From positions 1 to 5,942 of the forward strand of contig CANGOY010000131.1 of NCBI GenBank assembly GCA_947455585.1: a stretch of 5,942 nucleotides of DNA, read 5' to 3'. This document shows positions 1-5,942 of this stretch, piece by piece. This stretch comes from Comamonadaceae bacterium. GTDB lineage: Bacteria; Pseudomonadota; Gammaproteobacteria; Burkholderiales; Burkholderiaceae_C. The translations under genes were made by a program, and so were the position numbers. How positions within the stretch are numbered: the first letter of the stretch is position 1; each line of letters opens with the position of its first letter. Under the pieces are notes generated by a model. That model saw nothing but the letters and a program-made list of their open reading frames with translations, had not been told where the DNA came from and did not search any database.

Positions 1-1539
1 GGTACGGCCATTTTGGTGGCTGCATCCATTTACGACGCTTGTCACTATTTGCGCTTGTTCAAGAACACGAGCTTTGGGGACTACTGCGGCATCATCACCT
101 CGTACGAGCCGAACCACAACGCCATTTCACGCGAGCCAGCCAAGAGCGACGAGCGCTACAAGTTTGACACCTACACCCAGCATGTGCTGGCCAAGGACCA
201 GACGACCAAGCAGTACGAAGACGAGATGAAGCGCCGCTTCATTGAAGAGCCCGCCAATTTGAAGCTGCTGATTGTGGTGAGCAAGTTGCTGACGGGTTTT
301 GACGCACCCAGCTGCAGCTACATCTACTTGGACAACGAGCTGAGAGACCACAACCTGTTTCAAGCCATTTGCCGCACCAACCGCCTAGACGGTGACGACA
401 AAGATTACGGCCACATCGTGGACTACAAAGAGCTGTTCCAGAATGTGCAAGACGCAATTGCGGTGTACACGTCTGACGAACTGGATATTGATGAAGGCGA
501 TGGGTCTGACGGCAACGTGATCGTGAAAGACTGGCTCAAAGAGGGTAAAGAAAAACTCGATGCTGCCCGCGAGGCGCTGAGCTATTTGTGTGCACCCGTA
601 TCTGCACCCAAGCAGATTGAGCAGTTCATTCACTATTTCTGTGGCAATGCCAGCGACCCCGAGGCGCTGACCAACACCGAGCCCTTGCGCATCACCTTCT
701 ACAAGTCGGTGTCCACCTTTGTGCGGGCTTATGCAGACTTGGCGCAAAACTTGAGCGAGGCTGGCTATTCACCAGCCGATGCGCAAGTGTTGCAAAAAGA
801 GGCTGATTTTTATGCCGAAGTGCGCGAGGCCATCAAAATGCACTCGGGCGAAGAATTTGACATCAAGCCTTACGAGGCTGACATGCGCCACTTGATCAAC
901 ACCTACATTCAGGCCGATTCGGCTCAGATGTTGGGCGATCTTGAAACTTTGTCGTTGACCGACTTGATCATCAAGACGGGCATTCACGATGCGATTGCAC
1001 AAAAGCTGAATGCCAAGAAAAATCTGTCGCGCAAGTCGATTGCCGAGGGCATCATCAACAACGTGCGCAAAACGATCATTCGAGACCGACTGACCGACCC
1101 GCGTTTTTACGATGAGATGTCGAAGCTGTTGGACGATTTGATCAAGCAAAAGCGCGACGACACCGAGGCTTATGAAGAGTTCTTGCGCAACGCCGAGGTG
1201 TTGGTGAAGAAGCTTGTTCAAGGCCACCCTGACGCTGGCGTACCGAAGGCGCTGAAAGGCAATCGCGAAGCCATAACCCTCTACAACAACTTGATGGGTA
1301 TCGTGGCCCCTGAGGTAGAGGGGCAAGCAATGGCAGAAGCCAAAACCGCTTACGGTGATGAGCATTTGCAGTTGGCTTTGAAGTTGGACAAGGCCATCAA
1401 GGCAGAAGCGCCTGCTGGCTGGAAGGGCGATGAGGTCAAAGAGCGCGTGGTGCAAAACTTGATTCACAAAGCGCTTGGCAAAAGCCGCGAGGCCACGTTG
1501 GCGGTGTTTGAACTGGTCAAGAACCAACCGGGTTACTGA
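1..1539 (+). CDS. hsdR: Type I restriction endonuclease, R subunit (HsdR), C-terminal part; 5' end outside window
   Basis: This is the motor and nuclease subunit of a type I restriction-modification complex, which translocates DNA with ATP and cleaves unmodified DNA together with HsdM and HsdS. The frame is open from base 1 (GTAILVAASIYDACHY...), so 512 residues of a protein usually near 1,000 residues are visible. The second RecA-like helicase lobe is present. Motif V reads LLIVVSKLLTGFDAP (bases 265-309) and motif VI reads QAICRTNR (361-384), followed by the family-typical RLDGDDKDYGHIVDYKELF stretch. The remaining ~370 residues are charged and probably helical, as in the C-terminal assembly domain of HsdR proteins. 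The N-terminal PD-(D/E)xK nuclease and helicase motifs I-III would lie left of the window, so activity cannot be judged. No frameshift or internal stop is seen. The TTG at base 13 should not be taken as a start, because homology continues upstream of it. The stop TGA overlaps the next gene by one base. Confidence 0.95.
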   Translation, partial: GTAILVAASIYDACHYLRLFKNTSFGDYCGIITSYEPNHNAISREPAKSDERYKFDTYTQHVLAKDQTTKQYEDEMKRRFIEEPANLKLLIVVSKLLTGFDAPSCSYIYLDNELRDHNLFQAICRTNRLDGDDKDYGHIVDYKELFQNVQDAIAVYTSDELDIDEGDGSDGNVIVKDWLKEGKEKLDAAREALSYLCAPVSAPKQIEQFIHYFCGNASDPEALTNTEPLRITFYKSVSTFVRAYADLAQNLSEAGYSPADAQVLQKEADFYAEVREAIKMHSGEEFDIKPYEADMRHLINTYIQADSAQMLGDLETLSLTDLIIKTGIHDAIAQKLNAKKNLSRKSIAEGIINNVRKTIIRDRLTDPRFYDEMSKLLDDLIKQKRDDTEAYEEFLRNAEVLVKKLVQGHPDAGVPKALKGNREAITLYNNLMGIVAPEVEGQAMAEAKTAYGDEHLQLALKLDKAIKAEAPAGWKGDEVKERVVQNLIHKALGKSREATLAVFELVKNQPGY

Positions 1540-2255
1540 TGAGTAGCGTGATTGAGCTGGGTGACATCACGATCTCGATGGCGTTCAAAGCCATCAAGAA
1601 CGTGCACCTGACCGTGTTGCCGCCCGATGGCAAGGTCACGCTGGTGGCTCCCCTGGGCACTCGTCCTGAAGTGGCGCGTGCTTATGCCATTACCAAGCTG
1701 CAATGGATTCGCCAGCAGCAAGCCATGCTCAACGCGCAAGCACGTGAAGCCCCGCGCCAATTTGTTGAGCGAGAGAGCCACCATGTGTGGGGTCACCGGT
1801 ACTTGATGACCGTGGTTGAGGCAGAGGTGAAACCGCACGTCAAGCTAGACCACAAACGCATCACTCTCAGCGTTAGGGCTGGGCACGATGCCGCAAAGCG
1901 GCTAGAGGTGATGCATGAATGGCACAAGTCTTTGCTGCATGCATTGCTTCCCAAGCTAATTTCCAAGTGGGAGCCTATTCTTGGCGTGAAAGTGTCAGGC
2001 TACTTTTTGCAGCGTATGAAAACCAAGTGGGGCAGCTGCAACCACCAAGCGGGCAATATTCGCTTCAACACTGAGCTGGTGAAAAAGCCCAAGGACTTGG
2101 TGGAATACGTGGTGGTTCATGAGATGGCCCATTTGCTAGAGCCCACACACAGCGAACGGTTCGTTGCATTGCTTGATCAGCATTGGCCACATTGGCGCGA
2201 ATGTCGCGCTGAGTTAAACGCTTTGCCTTTGGGGCACGATGGCTGGCGAGCGTGA
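1539..2255 (+). CDS. YgjP/DUF45-family HExxH zinc metallohydrolase (SprT/M48-like), companion of type I R-M
   Basis: This is a 238-residue predicted metal-dependent hydrolase of the COG1451/DUF45 group. The zinc site is intact: HEMAH at residues 194-198 and a third His at 204 (LLEPTHSERF), with the family's WGSC motif at 164-167. The N-terminal ~80 residues resemble the beta-rich YgjP lead-in (VHLTVLPPDGKVTLVAPL). The C-terminal ELNALPLGHDGW is, as I recall, typical of the copies found beside type I restriction genes. Its ATG shares one base with the hsdR stop (TGATG), so translation is probably coupled to hsdR; no strong ribosome binding site is seen. There is no signal peptide or membrane segment, so it should act in the cytoplasm. 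The substrate is unknown: the fold suggests a peptidase, but E. coli YgjP has, as I recall, been reported to act as a UTP pyrophosphatase. A role in regulating or assisting the restriction complex is inference. The last 13 codons and the stop overlap the 3' end of the convergent gluQ gene. Confidence 0.9.
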   Translation: MSSVIELGDITISMAFKAIKNVHLTVLPPDGKVTLVAPLGTRPEVARAYAITKLQWIRQQQAMLNAQAREAPRQFVERESHHVWGHRYLMTVVEAEVKPHVKLDHKRITLSVRAGHDAAKRLEVMHEWHKSLLHALLPKLISKWEPILGVKVSGYFLQRMKTKWGSCNHQAGNIRFNTELVKKPKDLVEYVVVHEMAHLLEPTHSERFVALLDQHWPHWRECRAELNALPLGHDGWRA

Positions 2256-3125
2256 GGCTTGCACCCATTGATGCAGCGCATCATCAATCGTTGTGAGGCA
2301 AGGGTTAAGTTTTAAAGCTTGCGCCGCACGGTTTAGCGCTTGCAATGGATCACTCAGGTCCAAAGCCTCAGCCCCGTTTTGTTTGCTCAGCTTTTCCCCG
2401 TTCTCACCCAACACCAGCGGCGTGTGCATGTAGCTGGGTGTAGCCAAACCCAATGCGTGTTGCAGCAGGATTTGTCGCGCTGTGTTGTCAGTCAGGTCTG
2501 CACCGCGCACGATGTGGGTGATGCCTTGCGCCGCATCGTCCACCACAACGGCGAGTTGGTAGGCCCACAGGCCGTCGGCGCGGCGCAGCACGAAGTCGCC
2601 CACTTCTTTCGCCACGTCTTGTTGTTGGCTACCTAGCAAACGGTCTTGCCATGTCAAAGGCGTAGCGAGTTGCAACTCGTCGATGACGCGCTGCACATTC
2701 AGCCGCCATGCACGTGCGGCTTTGCCATTCAAACCGTTGCGGCAAGTGCCAGGGTAGACGGCTGCAGTATGGCGCTCACGTGCATGGCTCATCAACGCTT
2801 GCGAGTCTTCAATCTCTTTGCGCGAGCAACCGCAGGGGTAGGCCCAGCCTTTGGCAATCAAGGTGTTGAGCGCTGCTTGGTAGGCATCGCTGCGTTGCGA
2901 TTGCCACATCACAGGTACATCGGGTACGAGGCCGCAGGTGGCAAGTTGTTGCAGGATGAGTTGGTCTGCGCCGGGTATGCAGCGCGGTGTGTCCACGTCT
3001 TCGATGCGCACCAGCCATTGGCCGCCGTGGGCACGAGCGTCTAACCAACTGGCAAGGGCAGCAACGAGCGAGCCCGCATGCAGCGGGCCCGTGGGGGAGG
3101 GCGCGAATCGACCGACGTACGGCAA
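2214..3125 (-). CDS. gluQ: Glutamyl-Q tRNA(Asp) synthetase (GluQ-RS), TTG start
   Basis: This is a truncated glutamyl-tRNA synthetase paralogue that activates glutamate without tRNA and attaches it to queuosine at position 34 of tRNA-Asp. Its 303 residues match the family (E. coli YadB is about 300). The N-terminus YVGRFAPSPTGPLHAGS carries the HIGH-type signature (HAGS, residues 16-19), followed by RIEDVD (40-45). A zinc site is visible as C98, C100, Y124 and C128 (YPCGC and YPGTC). The KMSKS-type loop is KLSKQ (245-249), and there is no anticodon-binding domain, as expected. The start must be the TTG at 3125-3123. It directly follows the in-frame TAA of the upstream gene, and no other start codon precedes the conserved YVGRFAPSPTG. 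No clear Shine-Dalgarno sequence is seen, so expression probably depends on coupling with the upstream oxidoreductase gene. The last ~14 residues (from about residue 290) lie antisense to the metallohydrolase gene and look unlike a conserved GluQ tail. Confidence 0.95.
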   Translation of the reverse strand: MPYVGRFAPSPTGPLHAGSLVAALASWLDARAHGGQWLVRIEDVDTPRCIPGADQLILQQLATCGLVPDVPVMWQSQRSDAYQAALNTLIAKGWAYPCGCSRKEIEDSQALMSHARERHTAAVYPGTCRNGLNGKAARAWRLNVQRVIDELQLATPLTWQDRLLGSQQQDVAKEVGDFVLRRADGLWAYQLAVVVDDAAQGITHIVRGADLTDNTARQILLQHALGLATPSYMHTPLVLGENGEKLSKQNGAEALDLSDPLQALNRAAQALKLNPCLTTIDDALHQWVQASRSPAIVPQRQSV

Positions 3126-4193
3126 TTACAAACGCTTGGCGGATTGGCAAACCGCCAATGCAAGTTCAAGGCCAGAGACAAACGCATCTTCCACGCGGTG
3201 ACCCAAGTGCCAGTCGCCACACGTACCCAAGCCATTGGCTGGGTTGTACTGGTGCGACACACCGAGTGGCTTAGTGGTCTTAGCGTAGAGCCAACGGTGC
3301 GTTTGCACATGAGCAGGCTCTGCACGGATGCCTGTGAGCTCTGCAAATGCACGCAAGAGTTTGGCTTTCACGCGGGCTTCGGTGTCGGTGATGTGTTCGG
3401 TTGACCAAGCAGCGCTGGCTTGAACGGTCCAGCGCTCGACCTTGCCGCGGCCTGGCTTGGACGACTCGCGAGCCAACCATGCAATGCGGTGGTGAATGCT
3501 GCGCGCCGCGTTCCACTGAGGGCCAATGTGCAAGTTGGGTTGCGTGGCGTTGGGGAATGCGAGCATCAATGTCCAGCAAGGTGCCACATCCACCGCGTCC
3601 ATGGCTTTGAGCCATTGCGCGTTGGCAGCTTCTTTGCCGGAGGCTTTGAGCAAGTTCTCGGCTTGCACCGAAGGAATGGCCAGTAACACATGGTCAAAGC
3701 CTGCATGCTTTTGCGCCACTTCTTTGCCCGATGTGCTGTTGACGGTGTGCAATGTCCATAGCCCTTTGGCCACACGCTCAAGGCGGTTGACTTGGGTGTT
3801 GTAGGTCACGGCGTCGCCCAAAGGCTCGGCCCAGTGACGCACCAAGGCGTTCATGCCGGGCTTGGCCACAAAGTGCGCGTCTTTGGTGGCGCGTGCGGCC
3901 TCAAACACGTGGCCTAGAGGGTCAAGCACGCGCACGGCGTTAGCACTCCATGGGCGGCAAATCTCTGTGGTGCCGGGCACTGCTTGGATGGCGAGTGAGA
4001 AGCGCGGGTCGCGCACGGTGAAGTATTGGGCGCCGTGGTCAAACGTGCCGAAGTTGCTGTCGCGGGTGGACATGCGTCCGCCTGCACCTCGGCTCTTTTC
4101 AAATACATGCACATGGTGGCCAGCTTTGGCCAAAGTGCGGGCTGCGGTGATGCCAGCAATGCCGGCTCCGATGATGGCGATGTTTAAGGTCAT
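3126..4193 (-). CDS. NAD(P)/FAD-dependent oxidoreductase, renalase-like (COG3380 type)
   Basis: This is a 355-residue soluble flavoprotein. The N-terminal Rossmann motif for FAD is GAGIAG (residues 9-14, within IAIIGAGIAGITAARTL), with the ribose-binding acid at E32. Next come GAGGRMSTR (36-44) and FDHGAQYFT (51-59), the pattern seen in renalase and bacterial renalase-like proteins. Near the C-terminus, GDWHLGHRVEDAFVSGLELA (326-345) is the second FAD-contact motif of amine-oxidase-fold proteins. Characterised bacterial renalases oxidise the wrongly reduced dihydro-NAD(P) isomers and repair the cofactor pool. Whether this protein does the same is inferred from family resemblance only; another amine or carotenoid-type substrate is possible. 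ATG is at 4193-4191. A GGAAGG stretch (4213-4208) sits 14 nt upstream, slightly far for a ribosome binding site. The gene lies 26 nt after the LysR gene, and gluQ follows its TAA with no spacer in the same frame, so a three-gene operon is likely. Confidence 0.88.
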   Translation of the reverse strand: MTLNIAIIGAGIAGITAARTLAKAGHHVHVFEKSRGAGGRMSTRDSNFGTFDHGAQYFTVRDPRFSLAIQAVPGTTEICRPWSANAVRVLDPLGHVFEAARATKDAHFVAKPGMNALVRHWAEPLGDAVTYNTQVNRLERVAKGLWTLHTVNSTSGKEVAQKHAGFDHVLLAIPSVQAENLLKASGKEAANAQWLKAMDAVDVAPCWTLMLAFPNATQPNLHIGPQWNAARSIHHRIAWLARESSKPGRGKVERWTVQASAAWSTEHITDTEARVKAKLLRAFAELTGIRAEPAHVQTHRWLYAKTTKPLGVSHQYNPANGLGTCGDWHLGHRVEDAFVSGLELALAVCQSAKRL

Positions 4194-4219
4194 GGTTGCA
4201 CTCTACACCTTCCTGCGGG

Positions 4220-5179
4220 CTAATTTGGTCGGGGGTTCACCAATAGCGCAGAGCGTGTGGTGGTGCTCTTGAGTTGTTTGAGCCACCACTGCAAAGCGCG
4301 CCCACCGCGCTCGCCCTCGCTGCCATCGGGGATGCGCCAAGCGTAACTGAGTTGGGCCACACGTCGCGGGCGATCCACCTCGCGCACGACCAACACGCCT
4401 TGGTCAATCAAGGGCTGCACCATCAGCTCTGGCACAAAGCCCACGCCTAGGCCGCGCACTTGCGCTTCAATTTTGCTGTGCATATTGGACACGGTGAACA
4501 CGTCCTGGCCGGGCAGCAAACCAATGGTCACGCCTGCACCGCGCTGCACCGAATCGGCCACGGCCACGGCGCGGTGTTGGCCGATGAGTGCATCGGTTAA
4601 AGGCTCTGGTGCTTGGGCCAGCGGGTGGTGCGGTGCCATGGCAAACACAAAGCGCATGGGTCCAAGCGTGTGGCTGTGAATGCCCGACGTTGTGCCGCTT
4701 TCGCTGACGGTGCCTGCAATGCCCAGCGCTAAGTCGGCTTGACCGCTGGTGAGCGCTTCAAGCGTGCCCGTGAGCGTTTCGTCACGCAGCTTCAGGCGCG
4801 TAGGCGCGTTCAAACCCATGAAGGCTTCGCACAATTCCATCATGGTGGTGCGGTCGATGATGCCGTCCACTGAAATGGTGAACTGGCTTTCCCAGCCGGT
4901 GGCCACGCGCTTGACTCGGTTGGCAATGGCATCCATGTCGGCCAACAGGCGTGCGCCTTCGCGCAGCAGTTCACGGCCGGCGGCGGTGAGCAAGGCTCGC
5001 CGCGAGCTGCGGTCAAACAGCAGCACATCGAGCGCATCTTCCATTTGGCGCACGCGGTAGGTGAGGGCGCTGGGCACCAGGCCTAGTGCGCGTGCGGCAG
5101 CAGCAAAGCTGCCCGCTTTTTCAATCGCATGCAGCATGGACAGCGAATCGGGGGTGAGAACGTCACGGGGAGAAGTCAT
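4220..5179 (-). CDS. LysR-family transcriptional regulator
   Basis: This is a 319-residue LysR-type regulator of standard length. The N-terminal winged helix-turn-helix covers about residues 8-67: LHAIEKAGSFAAAARALG, then VPSALTYRVRQMEDAL as the recognition region, LLFDRSSRRALLTAAGREL as the wing and linker start. A coiled linker helix follows. The periplasmic-binding-protein-like effector domain runs from about residue 98 to 305, with the conserved TLEALTSGQADLALGI and late LGVGFVPELMV segments. The start chosen is the ATG at 5179-5177 because it gives the usual LysR N-terminus. The frame stays open to 5314, and an ATG at 5221 is possible but would put the operator inside the gene. No strong Shine-Dalgarno sequence precedes the chosen start. 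A pirin gene lies divergently across 113 nt containing LysR-box palindromes, so pirin is the probable target and the regulator probably controls itself. The effector cannot be named from sequence. Confidence 0.93.
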   Translation of the reverse strand: MTSPRDVLTPDSLSMLHAIEKAGSFAAAARALGLVPSALTYRVRQMEDALDVLLFDRSSRRALLTAAGRELLREGARLLADMDAIANRVKRVATGWESQFTISVDGIIDRTTMMELCEAFMGLNAPTRLKLRDETLTGTLEALTSGQADLALGIAGTVSESGTTSGIHSHTLGPMRFVFAMAPHHPLAQAPEPLTDALIGQHRAVAVADSVQRGAGVTIGLLPGQDVFTVSNMHSKIEAQVRGLGVGFVPELMVQPLIDQGVLVVREVDRPRRVAQLSYAWRIPDGSEGERGGRALQWWLKQLKSTTTRSALLVNPRPN

Positions 5180-5193
5180 GCAATCAGGCTTTA

Positions 5194-5216
5194 ATCGTTC
5201 AAATAATTTGAATGAT
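5194..5216. promoter_or_regulatory. Probable LysR recognition site: 23-bp inverted repeat with T-N11-A core
   Basis: Two 11-bp arms (ATCGTTCAAAT at 5194-5204 and ATTTGAATGAT at 5206-5216) flank a single central base and differ from perfect symmetry at one position. The inner 15 bp, TTCAAATAATTTGAA (5198-5212), is perfectly symmetric about its central base and contains the T-N11-A LysR box (T5199 to A5211). It lies 15-37 nt upstream of the LysR start codon and 77 nt upstream of the pirin ATG. That position suits both autoregulation and activation of the divergent gene. The symmetry is seen directly; binding by the neighbouring LysR protein is inferred. Confidence 0.72.
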
Positions 5217-5240
5217 GCCATCAAATGCCATGCATGGCAA
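5212..5240 (-). promoter_or_regulatory. Candidate promoter for the LysR gene
   Basis: On the minus strand, TTGCCA (5240-5235) matches five of six bases of the -35 consensus. It is followed after 17 bp by CATCAT (5217-5212), which matches four of six bases of the -10 consensus. Transcription would begin near 5205, inside the 23-bp inverted repeat, which would allow repression by the regulator itself. Matches of this quality occur by chance, so this is only a candidate. Confidence 0.3.
5226..5239. promoter_or_regulatory. Perfect 14-bp palindrome, possible LysR activation site
   Basis: TGCCATGCATGGCA is a perfect palindrome in the divergent LysR/pirin spacer, centred about 27 bp from the centre of the larger inverted repeat. 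Two copies of ATGCCAT (5215-5221 and 5225-5231) lie exactly 10 bp apart, one helical turn. TCAAAT also recurs at 5199-5204 and 5221-5226, 22 bp apart, about two turns. LysR proteins usually bind as tetramers across a strong recognition site and a weaker activation site on the same DNA face, which fits this spacing. It could instead bind a different regulator. Confidence 0.5.
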
Positions 5241-5255
5241 AAGTGGGGTGTGGGC

Positions 5256-5261
5256 CTAAAG
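5256..5261 (+). promoter_or_regulatory. Candidate -10 element for the pirin gene
   Basis: TAAAGT matches four of six bases of the -10 consensus, and no good -35 lies at the right distance, as is common at promoters that need an activator. Transcription from about 5268 would give a ~25-nt leader holding the ribosome binding site. It would also place the two palindromes near -63 and -35, the positions usual for LysR recognition and activation sites. The positional fit is the main support. Confidence 0.28.
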
Positions 5262-5279
5262 TTGATGTCAAGATAAAAC

Positions 5280-5284
5280 AGGAG
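5280..5284 (+). promoter_or_regulatory. Strong ribosome binding site of the pirin gene
   Basis: AGGAG lies 8 nt before the ATG at 5293, the near-ideal Shine-Dalgarno sequence and spacing. It fixes the pirin start and contrasts with the weak sites of the minus-strand genes. Confidence 0.85.
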
Positions 5285-5292
5285 ACCACGCC

Positions 5293-5942
5293 ATGTTGAC
5301 CATTCGCAAATCACAAGACCGAGGCTACGCCGACCACGGCTGGCTCAAGTCGTTTCACAGCTTTTCGTTTGCCAATTACTACAACCCCGAGTTCATGGGC
5401 TGGGGCAATTTGCGCGTCATCAACGAAGACCGCATTGCGCCGGGCACGGGCTTTGGCACGCACGGTCACCGCGACATGGAAATCATCAGCTACGTTTTGA
5501 CGGGCAATTTGGCTCACAAAGACAGCATGGGCAATGTCAAGGGCATTCCACCTGGCGACGTGCAACGCATGAGCGCAGGCAATGGTGTGCAGCACAGCGA
5601 GTTCAACCACGCACCAGACGAGACCACGCACTTCTTTCAAATTTGGATTGAGCCCAATGTGCGCGGCATTCCTGCCAGCTATGAGCAAAAGCAAGTGCCG
5701 CCTGTGTCTAAGCGCGGCGCACTCAGCCGCATTGCGGCACCTGAAGGCGGCGTGGTGAAGATTCATGCGGACGCTGCTTTGTATGCAGGCTTGTTTGACG
5801 GTGACGAAGCCGCCACTTTGAACATTGCCGCTGGCCGCAAAGCCTATGTGCACCTCATTCGCGGCGCCTTGCAAGTCAACGGCGTGGCCTTGGCCACAGG
5901 TGACGCCGCACTGTTGGACAACGAGCCAACCATCCACTTGAC
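5293..5942 (+). CDS. Pirin-family bicupin protein (YhhW/quercetinase-like), 3' end outside window
   Basis: The frame is open from the ATG at 5293 to the right edge, giving 216 residues of a protein usually about 230-240 long; only the last few residues and the stop are missing. The N-terminus (MLTIRKSQDRGYADHGWLKSFHSFSFANYY) is typical of short pirins. The N-terminal cupin holds the metal ligands H57 and H59 (THGHRDMEI) and H101 and E103 (QHSEF), matching the four ligands of pirin and E. coli YhhW. The second cupin (about 140-216, with LIRGALQVNGVALATGDAALL) is the metal-free C-terminal domain of this group. Some members show quercetin 2,3-dioxygenase activity in vitro, but the physiological substrate is generally unknown. 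The protein should be cytoplasmic, since no signal peptide is present. It has a strong ribosome binding site and is divergent from a LysR regulator with palindromic sites between, so it is probably the regulated target. Confidence 0.93.
   Translation, partial: MLTIRKSQDRGYADHGWLKSFHSFSFANYYNPEFMGWGNLRVINEDRIAPGTGFGTHGHRDMEIISYVLTGNLAHKDSMGNVKGIPPGDVQRMSAGNGVQHSEFNHAPDETTHFFQIWIEPNVRGIPASYEQKQVPPVSKRGALSRIAAPEGGVVKIHADAALYAGLFDGDEAATLNIAAGRKAYVHLIRGALQVNGVALATGDAALLDNEPTIHL

Noticed and set aside
13..15. TTG at base 13 as the start of a 508-residue HsdR-like protein
   Set aside because: The frame is open to base 1 and the residues before it (GTAI) continue the HsdR pattern, so the gene simply enters from the left edge.
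769..1527. Long minus-strand open frame (252 codons) opposite hsdR, and a similar one at 385-747
   Set aside because: They lie antisense to conserved HsdR sequence, show no recognisable domain, and are explained by the codon bias of the real gene.
2267..2288. Hairpin ATTGATG-N8-CATCAAT just past the metallohydrolase stop, as a terminator
   Set aside because: The stem is short and AT-rich, no T-tract follows, and it lies inside gluQ coding sequence (DDALHQW region), so the symmetry may be incidental.
2340..3404. Several plus-strand open frames of 69-132 codons opposite gluQ and the oxidoreductase gene
   Set aside because: They are antisense to well-supported genes, have no ribosome binding sites of note and no recognisable motifs.
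5266..5271. Perfect TTGACA (-35 consensus) on the minus strand upstream of the LysR gene
   Set aside because: At 16-19 bp spacing only C/G-rich sequence is found, with no usable -10, so it is probably fortuitous.
5180..5314. N-terminal extension of the LysR protein (start at 5314 or 5221)
   Set aside because: The extra residues have no LysR resemblance, would overlap the pirin start and the operator palindromes, and the ATG at 5179 gives the normal LysR N-terminus.
5311..5937. 208-codon minus-strand open frame at the right end
   Set aside because: It is antisense to the pirin gene, whose cupin ligands and strong ribosome binding site are clear; the minus frame shows no family signature.
1..5942. 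CRISPR array, tRNA/rRNA gene, insertion sequence or attachment-site repeat
   Set aside because: No regularly spaced repeats, RNA-gene-like cloverleaf stretches, transposase motifs or terminal repeats were seen on reading both strands.

Overview
The window looks like a betaproteobacterial chromosome segment, most likely Burkholderiales and plausibly Comamonadaceae. This is an inference from moderately high GC, codon use, and protein sequences of the type seen in that group for GluQ, the LysR regulator and the pirin. No RNA gene or insertion sequence is visible, so the taxonomy rests on general resemblance only. Coding density is very high: the only gaps between genes are 26 nt and 113 nt.

Left part (1-2255, + strand): the C-terminal half of HsdR, the motor and nuclease subunit of a type I restriction-modification system, enters from the left edge. 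It ends in a one-base TGATG overlap with a YgjP/DUF45-type HExxH zinc metallohydrolase. This gene is a known but poorly understood companion of type I systems. hsdM and hsdS, if present, lie upstream of the window.

Middle part (2214-5179, - strand): three genes run in the order LysR-type regulator, renalase-like FAD oxidoreductase, gluQ (glutamyl-queuosine tRNA-Asp synthetase). Spacings are 26 nt and 0 nt, so they may be co-transcribed. gluQ starts with TTG immediately after the in-frame TAA of the oxidoreductase gene. At its other end gluQ overlaps the metallohydrolase gene tail to tail by 42 nt. That overlap is probably the junction between the restriction cassette and resident housekeeping DNA.

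Right part (5180-5942): a 113-nt divergent control region separates the LysR gene from a + strand pirin-family gene that runs off the right edge. The region holds a 23-bp near-perfect inverted repeat containing a T-N11-A LysR box, and a perfect 14-bp palindrome about 27 bp away. This is the classic layout of a LysR regulator controlling its divergent neighbour. The pirin keeps all four metal ligands.

The best leads are the HsdR-coupled metallohydrolase, the gluQ/metallohydrolase overlap, the LysR-pirin operator and the TAATTG stop/start junction. No wholly new system is evident.
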